Source: Serendipita indica DSM 11827
Lineage: Eukaryota; Basidiomycota; Agaricomycetes; Sebacinales; Serendipitaceae
DNA length: 64,000 nt
Assembly (NCBI GenBank): GCA_910890315.1
Contig: CAJVGD010000042.1
Span: 2,046,001 to 2,110,000 of the forward strand
Direction: 5' to 3'
In this document: positions 22,326 through 33,400 of the stretch, one piece after another
Position numbering within the stretch: position 1 is the first letter of the stretch
How the letters are laid out: the number at the start of each line of letters is the position of its first letter
Notes under the pieces: generated by a model
Told to the model about the DNA's origin: nothing
What the model saw: only the letters and a program-made list of their open reading frames with translations
The model's database searches: none
Position numbers and translations under genes: made by a program

Positions 22326-25300
22326 TCACCGGGTGGTAGTTTTTCGAACTTTGGTCCAAGAGCGACCACATTGAAAATGGCTGAAATCGAGTTTGGTGAC
22401 ACGAAGAGGACTCGTCGTCGGCATGGTCAGAAGGGATTGTGGATATTGTAGTCCATGTCGATTGTTTGGTGGCACCCAGAAGAGGAATCTACCAGAAGAT
22501 TGCACCCAGCCATCGTCCACAAGTGAGCACAGTTTGAAGCCGGGAATAAGAGCGCTTAAAGGAATACCGTCCATTTCTTGGGTGATATCCGTACGTTGGG
22601 AGGTTCCCTCTGTCTCTTGAGAGGGGCTGTCCTCCCGATCTGCTGATACACATGAGTTCACATTGAAATCGGTAGCATGCACAGACGATACAGACCAAAT
22701 GCGTCTCGAAAGAGTGGACCCGCATCACTCGTTGAGGCAGATATGATTGCTAAATTCTCCGGCAAAGACGCCGCAGCGTTGTCCTGGTCGACACGGTGTT
22801 GGAACAAATGCTTTGACGGTAGAACAATATCCGCATCCCAAAGGTGAACAGTGTTGCCTTCAGAACCAGAGACTAATTGTGTGCCGTCTTGAGAGAATGC
22901 GACGGCGTTGACCCAGCTGCTGTGACCTCGGACTGGCTCTCCTATCGGCTCACCAGTCTTTGCGTCCCAAAGTCGAATTGTCTGGTCCAAAGAGCCAGAG
23001 ACGATTCGTGAGCCGTCTGGCGAGAATGCGACGGCGTTGACCCAGTCGCTGTGACCTCGGACTGGCTCTCCTATCGGCTCACCAGTCTTTGCGTCCCAAA
23101 GTCGAATTGTCTGGTCCCTCGAGCCAGAGACGATTCGTGAGCCGTCTGGCGAGAATGCGACGGCGTTGACCGAGTCGCTGTGACCTCGGACTGGCTCTCC
23201 TATCGGCTCACCAGTCTTTGCGTCCCAAAGTCGAATTGTCTGGTCGTCCGAGCCAGAGACGATTCGTGAGCCGTCTGGCGAGAATGCGACGGCCCAAACC
23301 GAGTCGCGGTGACCTCGGACTGGCTCTCCTATTGGCTCACCAGTCTTTGCGTCCCAAAGTCGAATTGTCTGGTCGTCCGAGCCAGAGACGATTCGTGAGC
23401 CGTCTGGCGAGAATGCGACGGCCCAAACCGAGTCGCGGTGACCTCGGACTGGCTCTCCTATTGGCTCACCAGTCTTTGCGTCCCAAAGTCGAATTGTCTG
23501 GTCGTCCGAGCCAGAGACGATTCGTGAGCCGTCTGGCGAGAATGCGACGGCGTTGACCGAGTGGCTGTGACCTCGGACTGGCTCTCCTATCGGCTCACCA
23601 GTCTTTGCGTCCCAAAGTCGAATTGTCTGGTCGCTCGAGCCAGAGACGATTCGTGAGCCGTCTGGCGAGAATGCGACGGCGTTGACCGAGCTGCTGTGAC
23701 CTCGGACTGGCTCTCCTATCGGCTCACCAGTCTTTGCGTCCCAAAGTCGAATTGTCTGGTCCCAAGAGCCAGAGACGATTCGTGAGCCGTCTGGCGAGAA
23801 TGCGACGGCGTTGACCGAGTGGCTGTGACCTCGGACTGGCTCTCCTATCGGCTCACCAGTCTTTGCGTCCCAAAGTCGAATTGTCTTGTCAAAAGAGCCA
23901 GAGACGATTCGTGAGCCGTCTGGCGAGAATGCGACGGCGTTGACCCAGTCGCTGTGACCTCGGACTGGCTCTCCTATCGGCTCACCAGTCTTTGCGTCCC
24001 AAAGTCGAATTGTCTGGTCGCTCGAGCCAGAGACGATTCGTGAGCCGTCTGGCGAGAATGCGACGGCGTTGACCCAGTGGCTGTGACCTCGGACTGGCTC
24101 TCCTATCGGCTCACCAGTCTTTGCGTCCCAAAGTCGAATTGTCTGGTCGCTCGAGCCAGAGACGATTCGTGAGCCGTCTGGCGAGAATGCGACGGCGTTG
24201 ACCGAGTCGCTGTGACCTCGGACTGGCTCTCCTATCGGCTCACCAGTCTTTGCGTCCCAAAGTCGAATTGTCTGGTCCCAAGAGCCAGAGACGATTCGTG
24301 AGCCGTCTGGCGAGAATGCGACGGCGTTGACCGAGTGGCTGTGACCTCGGACTGGCTCTCCTATCGGCTCACCAGTCTTTGCGTCCCAAAGTCGAATTGT
24401 CTGGTCCTCGAGCCAGAGACGATTCGTGAGCCGTCTGGCGAGAATGCGACGGCGTTGACCGAGTGGCTGTGACCTCGGACTGGCTCTCCTATCGGCTCAC
24501 CAGTCTTTGCGTCCCAAAGTCGAATTGTCTGGTCCCTCGAGCCAGAGACGATTCGTGAGCCGTCTGGCGAGAATGCGACGGCGTTGACCCAGCTGCTGTG
24601 GCCTCGCAAACTGTCAGGGAACCCAGGATACACCTCCTCGAGGCCTTGAATCACCCTCAACGTCTCACTATACTCCCTTAGACCTTCAATCCGTAGAATA
24701 GACTTTTTGGGCATAAACGGAAGCGCTGACACGTAAATATGTGGAGCGCTGTCCTGAATCGGCACCAAAAACGCTATCAAACACCTCAGGGTATCATTGA
24801 TCCGCCATCTTATCTTTTCTCCGAGCTAAATGTCATCTCAGCGGCTGGTACCCGTAGTCTAGAATACTCACTGCCATGTTATGTGAGAGCGCACGCAGAC
24901 CGTCGATTGCTCGTGGCACGTTTCTCGTGAAGCTGAGAACCTCCATCCAATATAGCACTTGTGGACTCTGAAGAATGTACTCAAAATCCTTCTCGAGTGG
25001 GCGCGGCTTCTTGTTGTCCATTCCAGACACATGGAACAACCAATGGGAGCTGGCATATCGAAGTCTTCTTGGAATAAATTTGGATATTTTCTCGTCGAGA
25101 TCTGGAATCTGCTTGTTCAGGTAGAATGATGACTCGAGTCGACATATGTTGAACTTGAGACCGTCAGTCGGCGACATGAGGTGTTGAAGACACCACGATG
25201 CAGCTTGACTGTGTGCATTGGCAATATTGATAGAAATTTTGTTGCGGCTGTCAGAGGCTGAGTGGATGGAGCAACGTTGAAGATATTCTACGAGCGTAGG

Positions 25301-27141
25301 GTGGCGAAACTGAATAAGATTTGTCGTTTTATCTGTGCTGAGCACGCTCCCGAGATTTCGTACCAACGCTTTGGCACTTCCGTGTAATTTTGCCTGCTTC
25401 AATATATCGTCCAGGTCGTCAACAGTGAGCGGTTCAAACGCAGCGAGGAGCAGTGCCAGCATTTCACACATGGCGCCTTGGTAATCGAGTTCTATACGCT
25501 CGAAGATGAGACTGTATACGTTGTCAATGGCACCAGCGCTCTCCAGGGAGATGAGACGGTCATATATCACCTCTGGAGAATGCAGGTTTGTTTCGCTCGT
25601 GAGCATTCGGCATGCGGTGCTCGCCCAGATGAACAACCCGTTAGCTTTTTTGATCAGACCTTGTCTCTTCTCCTTCGGTAGAATCTCGTACAGAGAATTA
25701 TGTACGTAGACGGCAATGTCACCAATATTGTCAGAATGTTCGATATTATGCAGGCGATCCTCTAGCTTTTCCTTGATTGACAGTGGTCGCAAAACTGCTT
25801 CGATGGCCGAGTCCGGTCGACTCGTGATGAAAATTTTGAGATTTGTGCTCTCGAGTAGCTGTGGCGAGAGTTTCGAGGAGCTCCTTTCGCTGCGTTCCAG
25901 ATTTGCACTCATCAATAGCGTCGATGACAAGAACAACTCGCCTCCTTCGATGGCGGAGTGGACGGGTGATGAGCGTGCGGAATTGTTCGCTCAATGAACT
26001 TCGCATGATAGCCGGGTTCTGCGTCACGGCTTCGGTGATATGTGGTGCAAGTTCTGGGATGTGGTGAACGAGTTCCCTGGCCATCGTCGAGCAGAATTTC
26101 TCGGTGGTGGATGCTTCACTGTTGCTCATAGAGAAGAAGAACTGGCCTCCTAGCGTTCCATCTGCTCTCCACATCTCCATGACGGACATTGCGACGGTGG
26201 ATTTGCCAGAGCCTGCTATATCGCATACCCAGAATATGGGTTTCCCCGACTCATCATCCTCGGCCCAGCGTGAGATGGTCTCAAGAACTGCTTGACGCGT
26301 TCCCTGTAAACATGGATTGTGAACTGACGACGCGACGAATGTGACCAATGGAAGCTGTAGTATAGCAGCAGATTTATCCACTTGAAACAGTCAGCAACAT
26401 CTTTGTGCACAAAATTTGGCTCACCATTGGCCAGGATAGCCTGGTTGGCTTGGACACGGGATGCAGTAAAGACGATCATTGCCTCCTGTCCTTTCGTGAG
26501 ATGAAGAATATAGCAGATAATCATCGTACCATGAATTGCCTATGCGCATCCTCGATATCACGATTGAATTTACGAATGGCTCCTGCATCGACTTTCACTT
26601 TCCCGATTCCAGTAAGCGCGTTGATGCTCATGCGGCGTCGTTTGTGAGCTTGGTTCACCACCGTACTAAAACCCTCCAGAACCTGAATCGATTAGCACAT
26701 ACAATAGCGCTGGATCCCAAACGCACTTCTGGTACCGAAGGAGACGGCTCAACACCTCATCTGGAACACTCTCAAAGGAGTTCTTCGGGAATGAGTCGAT
26801 TTGTTCCTTGATTGCTGACTTGTATTGCTCCATACGTTGCATCAGCTCGATCCAGTCCTCTTGGTTATCATCGATAGCCTGATATATCGATAAGATAATG
26901 GAATTATACCGGTCAGCAAGCTAACCTGCATGGCATCAATGATCGATTTCGTCGTTCGAGAGGCAGCTTTGAGAGGAGCAAGTATATCTGATGCCTCTGC
27001 TGCATTTGCAACCACCTCGAGGCCGAAGCTAGCTGCACTATTTACTCGAGCTCTCTTGCGCGACGATCCTCCAGCTGAACTGGATGTTCCTTGAGAATAT
27101 GAAGTTGCATTATTGGACGTGTTTGGCCTTTGGGAAGACAT
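22326..27141 (-). CDS. STAND/NLR receptor: helical N-terminus, NACHT, WD40 array (copy 1, frame-broken)
   Basis: HET-E-type receptor of the kind linked to non-self recognition and cell death in fungi. ATG at 27141 ([11 protein letters not shown]). Exons at 27141-26927 and about 26880-26540 encode a helical region ([57 protein letters not shown]) resembling MLKL/HeLo-like four-helix domains. The NACHT exon (from about 26380) has P-loop [10 protein letters not shown] and Walker [12 protein letters not shown], then [25 protein letters not shown] and [19 protein letters not shown] intron (about 24870-24825) leads to 13 near-identical WD40 units plus a degenerate last one, and a tail ([20 protein letters not shown]) that ends at 22326. 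Two frame breaks are seen: near 25860, where two bases seem missing between [10 protein letters not shown] and STNLKIF, and near 24404, one base short in a WD40 unit. Real decay or consensus error cannot be told apart here. Confidence 0.85.
22955..24600 (-). repeat. tandem array of 13 WD40-coding 129-bp units (array 1)
   Basis: Each unit is 129 bp (43 aa) and almost identical. Units recur every 129 bp from about 22970 to 24520. Fixed text on the protein side includes [27 protein letters not shown] and [10 protein letters not shown]. Differences concentrate in the residue before DQ (L, R, D, S, W or F) and in three or four residues after GH (for example HSDW, HSSW, HSDS, HRDS, HSHS) and N or W before AVAF. 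Confidence 0.95.
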
Positions 27142-28013
27142 TCCCGGAGGTGGATGGTTCCAAGTTGGCTCGGCGCCTGCCACTCTCCATTGATAAATGC
27201 GGTGAAGGATACAACTCGGTTCGATACTTGACCACCACTTGTTTCCGTCAATTCCTCTGGTCTTCTTGAAGACAAGTGAACTATGAGACCGGCTGGTTGG
27301 AATTAATACTTAGCGGACACTACCCGAAGCTGGCTTGGCCATGACGGATTGAGTAAGGAGCCAAGTTTACCAGCCACTAGAAGTCGAAAGCTTGCCCAAG
27401 CTCCGAGCCTCCTCAGCTGCAGTGACGAACCGCCGAAGCCGACCTCGAGTCTGCCTGATTATCCGGAGAGAGGGAGTGGAGCAGTCACAGCTGACCTTCA
27501 TCAGTGATTTCCGATTTAATTTACCGTAACGAAGAGACTGGCCCCTATACTTCGAGTACTGCCGCCCTATCGACTGGGCCCTTACAGCGTTACATAGTCC
27601 AGACGCACCTTTAATTGCTGACCACACAATGGCTCATTTTAAAATAAAAAGCTCGCTATCATCTCTATGGCAGACCCTAGAACCTAAGAGTTCGAGGAGT
27701 CCCGAGAACTGAGCAGCCTGAGATTCGAACCGGTGGCCTCTCGGACTAAACCCCCGTGGACGAGGTCTGGCGGTTTCCCACCAGATATTTCTATCGACTT
27801 TTTATTGACGAACGCAAAGAACACATGAAGTGGCCCGGCAAGCCCTTACCAAAAATAGTAAAGAGAGGGAGCAGTCCCATAACGCCGTTGAAAGTTATAT
27901 AAGCGAAACAAAGTTTACTAAGCAGAACGCTAGCTCATGCTTCAATCCTTGTACTCACGGTGGCCAAACAACGAGGCCGGCGTAGAATCCACCTCGACCA
28001 CCGCGACGAGCAA
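27142..28013. other. divergent intergenic region between NLR copy 1 and UGO1
   Basis: About 870 bp holding both promoters. At about 27718-27735, minus strand, a GGTTCGAATC box resembles a tRNA/SINE B box, and an imperfect inverted repeat (AGTTCG ... GAGAACT) lies at 27689-27710. No complete cloverleaf can be folded, so I do not call a tRNA. Nothing else is recognised. Confidence 0.4.
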
Positions 28014-29975
28014 ATGTCGTCGGATCCTAAGCCAGCGTCTTTACGAGACTTGTACACAAAACCAAGCACTTCATGGACATTTACTCCCCAATCCGCATCT
28101 CCAAACTCGTCGTCATCCGGCTCTTTCAACACCTCGTCTACGTTTAACGCCCCCCTCAGTGCGACAATGAGTAGTGTAAAGAAGATAGAATGGGGGAGTA
28201 GAAGCTCTGGACCGCCTACAGTACCGGGCTCATCGTTTGTTGGCCCGTCTTCATCCTCGTACGGCGGTGGATATGACTCGCCGGCACCAAGCGTCGCTCT
28301 CAAGGCACTATTGGCATCCGCTTTTCTGCAGTATACAACGACTGCGATAGCGATGCCGTGGGAAGTCGGAAAAGTCCTCTTGCAAGTCCAATGGGTTCCG
28401 AAGAAACTGGAAGAGGACGCCTACGACGTGCAACTCGAGTTGGAACTAGAAGAAGAGGAAGAAAATGACGAATTGGTGAGTTGTTATGAATGTAAACCCG
28501 ACAAAGCTAAGCCACGCCGCCTTGATTTGCAGAGCGAGTCGTCTACAGACGATTCCTATTTCCAAGATCCAACATCTCCCACACGCCAGTCGCGTCAAGC
28601 ACGCGCAAAACCTCTGAATGCGCGTAAGATGAGCACGGGAGTGCGTGTGACGTTTCCTTCGCTTCCCATACCCTAACACGGCTTAGCTATCGACGTCCAA
28701 GGTTGGCCTATCCCCATTAGTCATTCCATATGGTCCAGCAGATGGTGTCTGGGGCATGATGAAGCGAGTGGGTGGATGGAGAACAGAAGGCTGGCCAAGT
28801 CTTTGGAAAGGTACGCTTGTCCAGACCTTCCACAGCTTATCTAATATCTCTCAGGCCTTCTCACATCAGTCACGCTGTCGCTTGCCATGTCCACGATCCA
28901 GCCCTCGGTCTCGTCATTCCTCCGTCCATTTTTTTCGGCAAATGCGCCACCTCTTCTAGTCCCTCTTGCATCCCATATTCTCACCGGTATCATCGTTTCG
29001 CCACTAGACACCCTACGCACAGTGCAAATCATTCATCCTCGGCCGTCTCCATCCCCTTTTACCCACTTTTCACTCGTCTCCGCCCATACGTCCTCAAACT
29101 CTATTGGAGAGACCATCCGCCTACTTTACACTCATCCGACCCTCCTCTACCCGGCTATACTCGATAATACGATTCGACCATTGATTACCTTGTTCATGCC
29201 ACGAGTCATCGAACATTTTACTGGTGTGCGGGTGGGAGTGAACATCTGGATGTATCCCCTGCTGGAATTTGTTGGAGGCGTCTTGTCACTGGGAATTACT
29301 CTCCCGATCGAGACGATTCGGCGACGACTCCAAGCACAGGTTGTACTCCACGGACTTCCGGATCCTACGTCTCCGCAAGAGGAAGACAGATCAAGTCCAC
29401 GGTCTCCCAAGACAAAAGATGGACGCATCCCCAGCTGTGTACACCTCTCGCCACGGCCTTACAAGGGAATCTTGGATTGCTTCTGGCGAATTTTGACCGA
29501 AGAGCGATCAGGTCCGCCTCCAAAGCCACATCATCGACATGACAGAATCAAAGCCATGCGCTCGCCTCTAACGACACCTAAACCTCGGGGCGGCGCTGTT
29601 CGACCAAGCAAACAGCACAAACCGCGATTATCTGGTGGGAAGCGAGATGTACGAAATGTGTTTGATGCGGATAGTCCCGTGGGCCATCGACCGCGGATGT
29701 TGAGCGAAGAGATGCGTGCGAGCGAGTATCGTGCGCATACGAATGCACCTTCTGCGCATCCACAGGCTGGAGACGGAGGGTTGACTGAAAAGCTCGAGGA
29801 TCAGTATGAGCGTGCCAAGGCGGATATCGAGGCGCAGGGGATTGATGGGTGGTTGGCTGGGACGGGGGTGGGGCAGTTGTATCGTGGGTTTGGAATGGGC
29901 GTTGGTGCGCTTGCACTTGTCCTTGTTCTTGGGTTGATCACGGGCGATGAACCCGAGGGATGGGCGGAGCTTTAG
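28014..29975 (+). CDS. UGO1: Ugo1-like mitochondrial outer-membrane fusion protein
   Basis: Modified mitochondrial-carrier family protein that in yeast links Fzo1 and Mgm1 during mitochondrial fusion. ATG at 28014 (MSSDPKPASLRDLYTKPSTS) is the first good start. Three introns (about 28475-28531, 28640-28686, 28808-28853) are in phase. The order is a Ser/Gly-rich N-terminus, a first carrier helix with PWEVGKVLLQVQWVP, an acidic and Ser-rich loop, then DGVWGMMKRVGGWRTEGW and LWKG, typical of carrier repeats. Hydrophobic segments follow with PLDTLRTVQIIHP (a carrier signature variant, 29010-29050), LPIETIRRRLQAQ (29300-29340), a charged loop, and a C-terminal helix (GVGALALVLVLGLI). The degenerate PxD/ExxR/K signatures argue for Ugo1 over a classic solute carrier; a divergent carrier is the alternative. 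Divergent from NLR copy 1. Confidence 0.8.
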
Positions 29976-30379
29976 TTTGGATATACAAGTAGGATTTATT
30001 CGTGTGTAAATCACCTCTTTTCTCAATAATGTTCGTGCAGTACTGTGGCCGGGAGTCATATTTGAATAGACCAATCTTCCTTGGGATACGTAGGACAGTG
30101 ATCTGGTGACGAAGTTCAAACTGGTGGCTACGCATCTTGTCCTCGACCACGACTGGCAGTTCTCTTCAACAGCGAGCTCGACGTGCATCTCGCTTTCATA
30201 CCATTATTACTTTACAACACTACTCTAACTCGCCTAAACGCCATCACGCATCACCCTCGTTTCGACTGTCTACACTATACAGACGCTAATCACCGCAACA
30301 CACTATCATAATAGCCCCTCTATCTACATAATCGCAACTAATCGTGTCACTTGATCATCACATCACGCTTTGCCACCAG
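29976..30379. other. intergenic, UGO1 3' side and amylase promoter
   Basis: About 400 bp between two genes on the same strand. It is C/A-rich near 30230-30340 on the plus strand, as in many fungal promoters. No TATA box or other element is clear. Confidence 0.4.
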
Positions 30380-32448
30380 ATGTTGTGCTCGTCAGTCGCC
30401 TCCTTTCTTGCTTTCGCCCTCGTTGGAGGTGCCAGCCACGCCTTTGCTGCTACGGCAGAGCAGTGGAAAGAGCGTACAATCTACCAGTGAGTCACCCTCT
30501 CGCCTTGCATGCTCACCCTAACAAAGCCTCACAGGATCATTACCGATCGCTTCGCCCTCCCAACGTCCATAGATCAATCCACATCCTGCAACGTCACTGA
30601 CCAAACCTTTTGCGGTGGAACATGGAGCGGCATCACCGCCATGCTGGATTACATTACATCCATGGGATTCACTGCGATCTGGATCAGCCCCGTCCACAAG
30701 AATTATGATGGTCCACGCACGGCGTATGGTGATGCGTATCATGGCTATTGGGTTACCGACATTGGAGCGCTCAATGATCGCTTCGGTACCGCGGACGATC
30801 TCAAGACGTTGGTTGCTGAAGTCCATCGTCGTGGGATGCTAATCATGGTTGATATCGTTGTCAATCACGTCGCATCAGTCACGACGACTCCAACGGACTA
30901 TTCTCAATACTACTTCAAGGATGCGGTTGGTGCATTATCCGCCATTGTAATTGCCTGCTCACTTTGCTATAGTCCAAATATCACCCATACTGCCCTATTC
31001 AATACGGTGACGGTCATTCTGAGCAACAATGCTGGATGGGCGATACCAAGGTTGCACTCATGGACGTCAACACTGAGAACCCAGACGTCGTCAGCAGCTA
31101 CAACTCGTGGATCAAGGACTTTGTGCATGAATACTCTATCGATGGACTACGACTCGACGCGGCAAAGCACATTCGAGGCGACTTTTGGCCAGGCTTTTGC
31201 CAAAGCGGAGGAGTGTTCTGCATGGGGGAGGTCTATGAGTTTGAAGCTGCTTCAGCGGCACGGTGGCAGTATAACCCTGTGCAACCTTCTGCTGTGTCGT
31301 CGGCTACCTGGAGGAAGTGGCTCAGACCCAGTCGGCATGGATAGTATCCTCAACTTTCCGCTCTACAATGCCCTTGTTCAGGCTTTCGGTATCACGGGAC
31401 AATCTACCGACGGGACGTTGGATCTCACGGTACTGGAGCGCAAAGTCAACGATATGAACGGTGCTTTTGCGGACGTAGGTGTGCTTGGGATCTTCCTCGA
31501 GAACCACGACGTCCCCCGATGGTCGAACATCAGCGTGGATCCTCAAAGCCTTTAGTGCGTTACGAAAGCCGTTAAAGGCCATTAGCTGACCAGCTTTAGC
31601 AATGCACTCACGTTTCTGTGGATGACAGACGGCATTCCAATTGCGTACTATGGTATCGAGCAGGGCTTCCACGGCGGACCTGATCCATCGAACCGCGAAG
31701 CTCTTTGGCCTTCATCGTACGCCAACACTACGACTGTGCAGATCCTCACTAAGCTCAACCAACTCCGCAACTGGATGATCATCACCGCAAAGCAACGTCT
31801 TTCGAAGCGGGTCGAAGAAGGCATCGCGTGGCAGGATAACGAGAAGGTGTACAAGACCCACCATCAGGAAACCACTTTTTCAAAGGACGCTGATGTTCGG
31901 AGCTCGTATATCAGCACGCCGCCTGTCATTGTCGGGGCGACAAAAGAGGCAATGGCTATTACGAGGGGTGGAGTGATCGGGGTTGTGACCAACATTGGCT
32001 CTCCGGTGAGCTCGGTGGCTGAATCTGCCACTGTAGCTAACAACTTTCAACTCTCTCAGCCACAGAATATTAGCTTCCCGGTCTTGACACCATACGAGCG
32101 AAGCGTAGCGACGACAGAGTGCGTCCTTACTTACTTTTTTTTGGGGTATATCTGACTCTAATGTAGCATCTTCTCCTGCGTACAATATGCTGTCGGTAGT
32201 GATGGCATCGTCTCAGTCGAGTACTCTAAAGGTGGTCGCCCAATTGTGAGTTTCTGACTATTTAGCAAGAGAGATATTGAACAATGATTTAGATTCTCGT
32301 CCCAAGCGTCTGGCTACCTGGCTCCGGATTCTGCGGATTCAAGGCGGATTCAAACGCACTCATTGGCGTCGAGACTGACGGCGCTTATAAATGCGGTGTC
32401 TCAGTAGTCAACTTAGGATTGCTGGTACTATTGATGTTGGTGATGTGA
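30380..32448 (+). CDS. secreted alpha-amylase, GH13
   Basis: Endo-acting starch hydrolase. ATG at 30380 opens a signal peptide ([20 protein letters not shown]) ending near AFA. Catalytic-domain motifs in order: [22 protein letters not shown] (region I), the nucleophile motif [11 protein letters not shown] (region II, about 31140-31170), the acid/base GEVYE (region III, about 31225) and FLENHD (region IV, about 31496). Introns include about 30487-30534 and 30937-30983; the second joins to [20 protein letters not shown]. Between GEVYE and [16 protein letters not shown] the frame changes with no canonical intron that fits, and a third frame reads [13 protein letters not shown], so at least one base is likely missing there. 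The C-terminus (stop 32446-32448) is hydrophobic ([14 protein letters not shown]), suggesting a GPI-anchor signal. Substrate is inferred from the family. Confidence 0.88.
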
Positions 32449-32699
32449 AGAAGGGCTGCAGGTAATGGGTCGATGTACGTGCTGTATCTCAGTGCGCGAT
32501 GGACACTTTGAGAATGGACATAATTCGTTCAATTATTCTTCAAATTGCTCCATTATATGACTAAAAGATAGCTAGCACGTCGCTAATGGTCGAGATTTGG
32601 CCAGCGACAGAGAAAGGATAGATACTGGCCACCGCCTTGAGAGATCGCTCGTCCTAGTTCTGTAGGGTCCCTGTTAGCATAGGCTCACGAAATACGCAG
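32449..32699. other. convergent intergenic region
   Basis: Separates the amylase stop from the 3' end of the minus-strand paralog. A short last exon of that paralog may reach about 32650, because a GTAAGA donor lies at about 32708 and an acceptor at about 32660. Confidence 0.35.
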
Positions 32700-33158
32700 T
32701 CATCTTACGTTGAGGCTTCGCGCCATTCTGTCTTTGAACGAGTCGAAGAGCGAGAACAATGCGCTCTCTGGGATTCTATACCCTCTTTCTCTCAGCTCCT
32801 CTTCGATTAGGAGACCCTTTCTTGATTGGAGGAATAACATCCTAATGCCCACGCCAACGCCTACGAGGCTGAGCCCTCCAGTTGGACCGACAACGCTGAG
32901 CGCCCCACTCGTTCCCATCCAGTTGGAGATAACCCACATGACCTTGCGACGATGGCTATGGTGCAACGCGTCGTCTGGGATCGTTTGCAGGTATCGTGCG
33001 TATTCTCCATCATCAAAGGCAAACGTCTCTGATATTCCAGTGGTTCTGGAGATTTTGTTGACGGCACTTTGGAACGCTTGGATGAGTGGGTGCCCTTCGA
33101 GTGGATCGATTCGGGGAACTGTGATGACCTCGTGAATTTCGATGATTTCGTCTTCCAT
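32700..33158 (-). CDS. unknown protein, member of a head-to-head paralog pair
   Basis: About 152 aa from ATG at 33158 (MEDEIIEIHEVITVPRIDPL). I do not recognise a family. The central block FDDGEYARYLQ, then HRRKVMWVISNWMGTSGALS, then a glycine-rich hydrophobic stretch (about 30 residues, likely one or two membrane segments), then LFLQSRKGLLIEEELRER, is shared with the gene at 33401-33796 in the same order and spacing. The paralog lies 242 bp away on the opposite strand. The last codons may be replaced by a spliced exon ending near 32650. Likely a small membrane-associated protein; function unknown. Confidence 0.6.
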   Translation of the reverse strand: MEDEIIEIHEVITVPRIDPLEGHPLIQAFQSAVNKISRTTGISETFAFDDGEYARYLQTIPDDALHHSHRRKVMWVISNWMGTSGALSVVGPTGGLSLVGVGVGIRMLFLQSRKGLLIEEELRERGYRIPESALFSLFDSFKDRMARSLNVR

Positions 33159-33400
33159 GGTGGTGGTTGAGAGTCGAGGACGAGCGCCTTCAATATGCGT
33201 GAACTGATACAGGATGAGGTTGATAGCCTGTCAAGGGAGAATGGAGAGCTGGATGGTTGACTGTCGGCGAGCCGGCGAACGTGAGCGGCAGAGACTGTCG
33301 GACTGGCAAGTTGCTATCACTATAATTGTTAGTTCAGAGAACATAAAGAGCTTACAGAACCGCCTTCTCTGACGGACAGAAGCCCCACCGACCAACCAGG
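33159..33400. promoter_or_regulatory. shared divergent promoter region of the paralog pair
   Basis: 242 bp between two start codons facing away from each other. It must carry both promoters unless more upstream exons exist. No TATA box is evident. Confidence 0.4.

Noticed and set aside
23218-23556. Plus-strand open frames rich in [14 protein letters not shown] across both WD40 arrays
   Set aside because: They are antisense readings of the 129-bp WD40 units; the minus strand encodes the real protein.
22955-24600. CRISPR-like or satellite DNA because of perfect short-period repetition
   Set aside because: The period is 129 bp with an open WD40 reading frame and intron-exon context of a receptor gene; it is a coding tandem repeat in a eukaryote.
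27640-27760. tRNA or tRNA-derived SINE on the minus strand
   Set aside because: The B-box-like GGTTCGAATC is present, but a paired T-stem, a spaced A box and an acceptor stem cannot be built. At most a remnant.
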